Positions 59,935-64,000 of a stretch of DNA of 64,000 nt are shown in pieces (within the stretch, counting starts at the first letter, position 1; each line of letters starts with the position of its first letter). Where the stretch lies: NCBI RefSeq assembly GCF_002077945.1, contig NZ_LVYD01000013.1, positions 310,001 through 374,000 on the forward strand, in the 5' to 3' direction. Source of the stretch: Niastella vici. Lineage in GTDB: Bacteria; Bacteroidota; Bacteroidia; Chitinophagales; Chitinophagaceae. Below the pieces are notes generated by a model. That model saw nothing but the letters and a program-made list of their open reading frames with translations. It did no database searches and was not told where the DNA came from. The translations under genes and the position numbers were made by a program.

Positions 59935-61252
59935 GATAGCTCTGGTGGTTGTATTAACAGGCTTATTGCGACCAGCTCTGGCACAGCAAACATATTCGTT
60001 CACGGCCCAACAGGCAGTAGAATATGCCCTTAAAAACAGTGTTAATGTACAGAACGCTTTAAAGGATGTTGAAATTCAGCTGCAAACAAACAGGGAAATC
60101 ACGGCTGCAGCATACCCGCAAGTTTCAGGAAGCATAAATGTTACAGATTATCTGAAGCTGCCCACGCAATTAATACCTGCTGAGTTCTTTGGCGGACAGC
60201 CAGGCACCTTTCAGGCGGTACGGTTTGGTACAAAATACAACGGCACTTACGGCGCAACCCTGAACCAGGTATTATTCGACGGCCAGGTATTTGTTGGGTT
60301 ACAGGCAAGAGCCGCTTCTATTGAATATGCAGAAAAGAATGTAGCAGTTACAAAGGAACAGATCAAGGCCAACGTTTATAAGATCTATTATCAATTGGTA
60401 GTTGGGAAAAAGCAAATTGCCTTACTGGATGCCAATATTGCCCGTGCCGAAAAATTACTGCACGATACAAAGGCTTTATATGAGAACGGATTCCAGGAAA
60501 AACTGGATGTAGATAAAGTGACCGTTACCTTATCGAACCTGAGAACACAGAAAGCTAAAGTGGAGAACCAGCTGTCAACGGGTTATGTGGGCCTTAAATA
60601 CCTGATGGGTATGCCGGTAAAATATCAACTGAGCCTGTCAGATACATTATCAGAATCTTTTTTACGCGATAATGTATTGGCAGATAGTGTGCGTTTTGAT
60701 GACCGGCAGGAATATCAGTATTTAAAAGCCGTTGAAAAGCTGAATACTTACAATATTAAAAGATACAAATACACTTATATACCTACCGTATCGCTCACCG
60801 GTTCATACAACCGGATGGCACAGCGTCAAAAGTTCGACTTTTTTAAAGGTGGCGAACCCTGGTACCCCACCGCTTACATCGGGTTACAGATCAATGTGCC
60901 CATTTTCGATGGATTTGCAAAGGATGCAAGAGTAAGATCTGCCAAACTCGAATTGCAAAAGACCCAGAATAACATAGAGGGGCTGAAGAACCAGATCAAC
61001 AATGAAGTTGAGCAATCACGCATCAATATCCGCACTGCGCTGATCACTATGGATGAGCAAACGAAGAACATGCAACTGGCCGAAGCGGTGTACAACCAAA
61101 CCAAGATCAAATATGAGCAGGGACTGGGTTCAAACCTCGAGATCACTAATGCAGATACGGATATGCGCGAGGCACAAACCAATTATTTCAACGCCCTGTA
61201 CGATGCCATTATAGCACGCATCGATTACCTGAAAGCCATTGGAAAACTATAA
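59912..61252 (+). CDS. TolC-family outer-membrane efflux protein
   Basis: A protein of about 446 residues (ATG 59912; earlier ATGs at 59894 and 59906). Signal peptide to LAQ, then the outer-membrane efflux fold with two TolC domains (YALKNSVNVQNALKDVE near 25-45; YEQGLGSNLEITNADTDMREA near 395-415). It forms the outer-membrane channel of the efflux pump encoded by this operon. The start overlaps the TetR gene by 23-41 nt depending on which ATG is used. Confidence 0.93.
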   Translation: MKPASINRIALVVVLTGLLRPALAQQTYSFTAQQAVEYALKNSVNVQNALKDVEIQLQTNREITAAAYPQVSGSINVTDYLKLPTQLIPAEFFGGQPGTFQAVRFGTKYNGTYGATLNQVLFDGQVFVGLQARAASIEYAEKNVAVTKEQIKANVYKIYYQLVVGKKQIALLDANIARAEKLLHDTKALYENGFQEKLDVDKVTVTLSNLRTQKAKVENQLSTGYVGLKYLMGMPVKYQLSLSDTLSESFLRDNVLADSVRFDDRQEYQYLKAVEKLNTYNIKRYKYTYIPTVSLTGSYNRMAQRQKFDFFKGGEPWYPTAYIGLQINVPIFDGFAKDARVRSAKLELQKTQNNIEGLKNQINNEVEQSRINIRTALITMDEQTKNMQLAEAVYNQTKIKYEQGLGSNLEITNADTDMREAQTNYFNALYDAIIARIDYLKAIGKL

Positions 61253-61309
61253 TCCATACTCTATAAAACTCTAAACCAACAAATGCAATCAACGGATAAA
61301 TTATTTGAT

Positions 61310-62464
61310 ATGAAAAGTACGTATAACATAATTGGCGTAGTTACAGCAGTTCTTTTATTGGCAGCGTGCGGCCAGAGCGAGCTTGACCAGAAAAAAGCCA
61401 AACTGGAAAAACTGAAAGCAGAACAGACAAAAACAGGAGAAGAAATAACCAGCCTCGAAAAGGAGATCGCAAAGTTAGATACCAGCTTCAAGCGACCCGA
61501 AAAACCAAAACTGGTAGTGTTATCGCCAGTAAAAACAGGGGCCTTCACTCACTATATTGATCTGCAGGGCAGGATCATTGTGCAGGACGCAGGCGTTGTA
61601 ACCCCCCGCGGACAGGGTGGAATGGTTAAAGCACTTTACGTAAAGCAGGGTGATGTTGTTAGAAAAGGCCAATTATTAATGAAACTTGATGATGTTATCT
61701 ATCGTCAGCAAATTGATCAGGCCAATGTGCAGTTAAACCTGGCCAAAACAATATATGAACGCCGTAAGAACCTGTGGGACCAAAAGATCGGCACCGAAGT
61801 GGAATTGTTAAATGCAAAAAGCAATGTTGACAATCTGGAAAGGCAAATCGACATGCTTAAAGAGCAGCTGAGTATGACGAATATATATGCAGAAATGTCG
61901 GGTGTGGCAGAGCTGGTGAATATCAGGGTAGGCGAAACTTTTTCAGCTGCATCGGCCGGCCAGGTGGGCATTACTATTGTAAATACCAGTAGCTTAAAAG
62001 TGACCGCCAATGTGCCGGAAGCTTATCAAACAAAAGTGCATGAAGGAACCAACCTGATCGTTACCCTGCCCGAGGATAATAATAAAAAGCTCAATACAAA
62101 AGTATCTGTAGCCGGTAGAGCGATCGATTTAAATACCCGGTCATTTTATATCGAAGGAAGAATACCGGGCAATGAAGGTTTCCGTCCCGGCCAGATCGCC
62201 ATGCTTCGCATCCAGGATTATGCGGTACCCAATGCTATCACTATACCCATCAATACCATTCAGAATGATGAAAAAGGAAAATTTGTAATGATAGCCACCA
62301 CCGAAAATGGAAAGAAAGTAGCAAAGAAAAAGCCGGTTACCGTTGGACAGCTGTATGGCGATACACTGGAAGTTAAAGACGGTTTGGCTGCAGGCGATGT
62401 ACTGATCACCGATGGTTTCCAGGGCCTGTACGATGGCCAGCTGATCATTACAGATGCCAAATAG
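61310..62464 (+). CDS. RND efflux periplasmic adaptor (membrane fusion protein), lipoprotein
   Basis: A 384-residue adaptor starting MKSTYNIIGVVTAVLLLAACGQ with lipobox LAAC (Cys20). A coiled-coil hairpin (about 22-55) and the biotinyl-lipoyl-like motif GMVKALYVKQGDVVRKGQLLMKLDD follow, along with typical beta-barrel and membrane-proximal domains (RPGQIAMLRI). It links the inner-membrane pump to TolC. An earlier ATG at 61283 is less likely given the lipobox distance. Confidence 0.94.
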   Translation: MKSTYNIIGVVTAVLLLAACGQSELDQKKAKLEKLKAEQTKTGEEITSLEKEIAKLDTSFKRPEKPKLVVLSPVKTGAFTHYIDLQGRIIVQDAGVVTPRGQGGMVKALYVKQGDVVRKGQLLMKLDDVIYRQQIDQANVQLNLAKTIYERRKNLWDQKIGTEVELLNAKSNVDNLERQIDMLKEQLSMTNIYAEMSGVAELVNIRVGETFSAASAGQVGITIVNTSSLKVTANVPEAYQTKVHEGTNLIVTLPEDNNKKLNTKVSVAGRAIDLNTRSFYIEGRIPGNEGFRPGQIAMLRIQDYAVPNAITIPINTIQNDEKGKFVMIATTENGKKVAKKKPVTVGQLYGDTLEVKDGLAAGDVLITDGFQGLYDGQLIITDAK

Positions 62465-62501
62465 TTAGGTATTTAGTGACTTACACCTCCAAATTCATTC
62501 T

Positions 62502-64000
62502 ATGAGTGTTTTAGAAAATATTACAGACAAGTTCAAGAACTTTGGGCCAACAACCTGGAGTATAAAGAACAAGACTTCGATATACCTGGTGATGCTGTTC
62601 TTTAGTTTGGGCGGTATTTACCAGTTCCTTACCCTGCCCAAAGAACAGTTCCCCGATATTGTGATCCCTACCATTTACGTGCAAACGATCTATGTAGGTA
62701 ACTCACCCAAAGACATCGAGAACCTGGTAACCAACCCTATCGAAAAAGAGATCAAGGGTATTACCGGTGCCAAGATCAAAAAGACCACCAGTACTTCGGT
62801 ACAGGACTATTCGGCCATTGTGGTGGAGTTCAGCACCGATGTAGAAACTGATGTAGCCCTGCAAAAAGTAAAGGATGCGGTTGACAAGGCCAAGAAAGAC
62901 CTGCCCACCGACCTTACCGAAGAACCATCGGTAATGGAAGTAAGCTTTTCTGAACAACCGATCATGTATGTTAACCTGAGCGGCGACTTTGACTTGCCCA
63001 GGCTGAAGAAATATGCCGATGACATGCAGGACAAGCTGGAAGAATTACCTCAGCTGAACCGGGTTGATATTGTTGGTGCACCTGAACGGGAATTCCAGAT
63101 CAATGTAGACAACTACAAGATGCGCAGTGCTAATATCACATTCGATGATATTGCCGGTGCAGTTTCCCGTGAGAATATGGATATTTCAGGCGGCTTACTC
63201 GATGTAGGCAGCATGAAGCGTACCCTGCAGTTAAAGGGCCAGTTCAAAACTGAATACGATCTTAAAAAGGTGATCGTACGCAATACAAGCGGCGCTCCTA
63301 TTTACCTGAAAGATATTGCTGAAATTAAGGACACTACCAAAGAAAGGGAAAGCTATGCCCGCCTCGATGGCAAACCGGTAATAACCCTGAATATCATCAA
63401 ACGTGCCGGGGAGAACCTGATTGAAACAACAGACGATGTAAAGAGGGTGGTTGATGAAATGAAGGAAACACAGTTTCCCAAGAACCTTAATGTAGTATTG
63501 ACGGGCGATCAAAGTAAAGCCTCGCGTACCTCCTTCAACGACCTGGTAAATACCATCGTTATTGGTTTTCTGCTGGTATTGATCATCCTCATGTTCTTCA
63601 TGGGTGTTACCAATGCCTTCTTTGTGGCCCTATCGGTACCGCTGAGTATGTTTGTGGCCTTTGTGTTTTTGCCGGCGGCCGATCTTATGATAGGTACACA
63701 CGTTACCCTCAATTTCATCGTACTGTTTGCGTTGTTATTCGGGTTGGGTATTATTGTGGATGATGCTATTGTGGTGATCGAAAATACGCACCGCATCTTC
63801 GTACAGGGCAATGGCCGCCTTACAGCCGAAAAATCGGCCATGATGGCTGCCGGTGAAGTGTTTGTACCGGTGCTGGCCGGTACCGTTACCACGCTGGCGC
63901 CCTTCTTCCCACTCATGTTCTGGCCCGGTATCATTGGTAAGTTTATGATCTACCTGCCCGCCATGCTGATCTTTACGTTAACAGCATCGTTGGTGGTGGC
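62502..64000 (+). CDS. RND efflux pump inner-membrane component (partial at window end)
   Basis: A 499-codon open frame starting MSVLENITDKFKNFGPTTW and running off the window. TM1 (about 26-45) is followed by the porter domain, then TM helices from about 345, including GLGIIVDDAIVVIEN, the proton-relay helix (TM4) with two Asp, and the AcrB/MexB-type IGTH motif (MIGTHVTLNFIVL). It pumps substrates out through the adaptor and TolC proteins, driven by protons. It resembles the HAE1-type drug/hydrophobe exporters. The 3' half is beyond the window. Confidence 0.94.
   Translation, partial: MSVLENITDKFKNFGPTTWSIKNKTSIYLVMLFFSLGGIYQFLTLPKEQFPDIVIPTIYVQTIYVGNSPKDIENLVTNPIEKEIKGITGAKIKKTTSTSVQDYSAIVVEFSTDVETDVALQKVKDAVDKAKKDLPTDLTEEPSVMEVSFSEQPIMYVNLSGDFDLPRLKKYADDMQDKLEELPQLNRVDIVGAPEREFQINVDNYKMRSANITFDDIAGAVSRENMDISGGLLDVGSMKRTLQLKGQFKTEYDLKKVIVRNTSGAPIYLKDIAEIKDTTKERESYARLDGKPVITLNIIKRAGENLIETTDDVKRVVDEMKETQFPKNLNVVLTGDQSKASRTSFNDLVNTIVIGFLLVLIILMFFMGVTNAFFVALSVPLSMFVAFVFLPAADLMIGTHVTLNFIVLFALLFGLGIIVDDAIVVIENTHRIFVQGNGRLTAEKSAMMAAGEVFVPVLAGTVTTLAPFFPLMFWPGIIGKFMIYLPAMLIFTLTASLVV

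Noticed and set aside
1-64000. tRNA, rRNA, riboswitch, insertion sequence or integrase
   Set aside because: I saw no cloverleaf-like, ribosomal, transposase or recombinase sequence on either strand; a covariance-model search would be needed to exclude small RNAs.

Overview
The window looks like chromosomal sequence from a Bacteroidota bacterium, most probably family Chitinophagaceae (Niastella/Chitinophaga-like). The signs are a type IX secretion C-terminal sorting domain, a lipoprotein TamA homologue (TamL), a DUF6266 protein, mostly weak Shine-Dalgarno sites, and several exact Bacteroidota -7 boxes (TAnnTTTG). I saw no rRNA, tRNA, CRISPR array, insertion sequence or prophage. The genus is inferred from style and could not be checked by a search.

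Layout. 0-6.4 kb: a minus-strand cluster with a NitT/TauT-type ABC permease and ATPase, a solute-binding domain fused to a peptidoglycan-binding OmpA domain, and two coiled-coil proteins, one membrane-bound and PspA-like in shape. 6.4-13.1 kb: a DUF6266 gene, an array of 93 heptamers, a GH5 lipoprotein glycosidase and a T9SS-exported FG-GAP protein. 13.5-21.4 kb: an AraC regulator followed by a run of small general-stress families (PNPOx-like, DUF892, iron-permease-like, topoisomerase IB, DUF6496, DUF2383, DUF5670, YihY). 21.6-31.7 kb: envelope biogenesis (TamB-TamL, an AsmA-like protein, an outer-membrane barrel). 31.8-46.6 kb: a signalling block with rpoN, its NtrC-type activator, four histidine kinases and three other response regulators. 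It also holds more small stress proteins (DUF1328, YtxH, DUF1469) and a type I GAPDH. 47-59 kb: metabolism (CBM48 protein, SDR, ilvE, a PLP decarboxylase, an acyl-CoA synthetase, DUF1015, serC, zinc phospholipase, DUF502). 59.2-64 kb: a TetR-TolC-adaptor-RND efflux operon that runs off the window.

How it works together. Much of the window concerns the cell envelope and stress: outer-membrane assembly, a peptidoglycan-tethered ABC system, efflux, and general-stress proteins interleaved with sensors and sigma-54. In the rpoN block the gene order suggests that sigma factor, activator and two sensor kinases are expressed together.

The most unusual non-coding feature is a set of intergenic fold-back elements. 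Each has one arm of short direct repeats (period 7, 8 or 11 bp) and a second arm carrying inverted copies. Four of them begin at, or within about 5 nt of, a stop codon. Their sequences differ but their architecture is shared; the 93-copy heptamer array looks like an expanded member. Rho-independent terminators are frequent and many are perfect palindromes.
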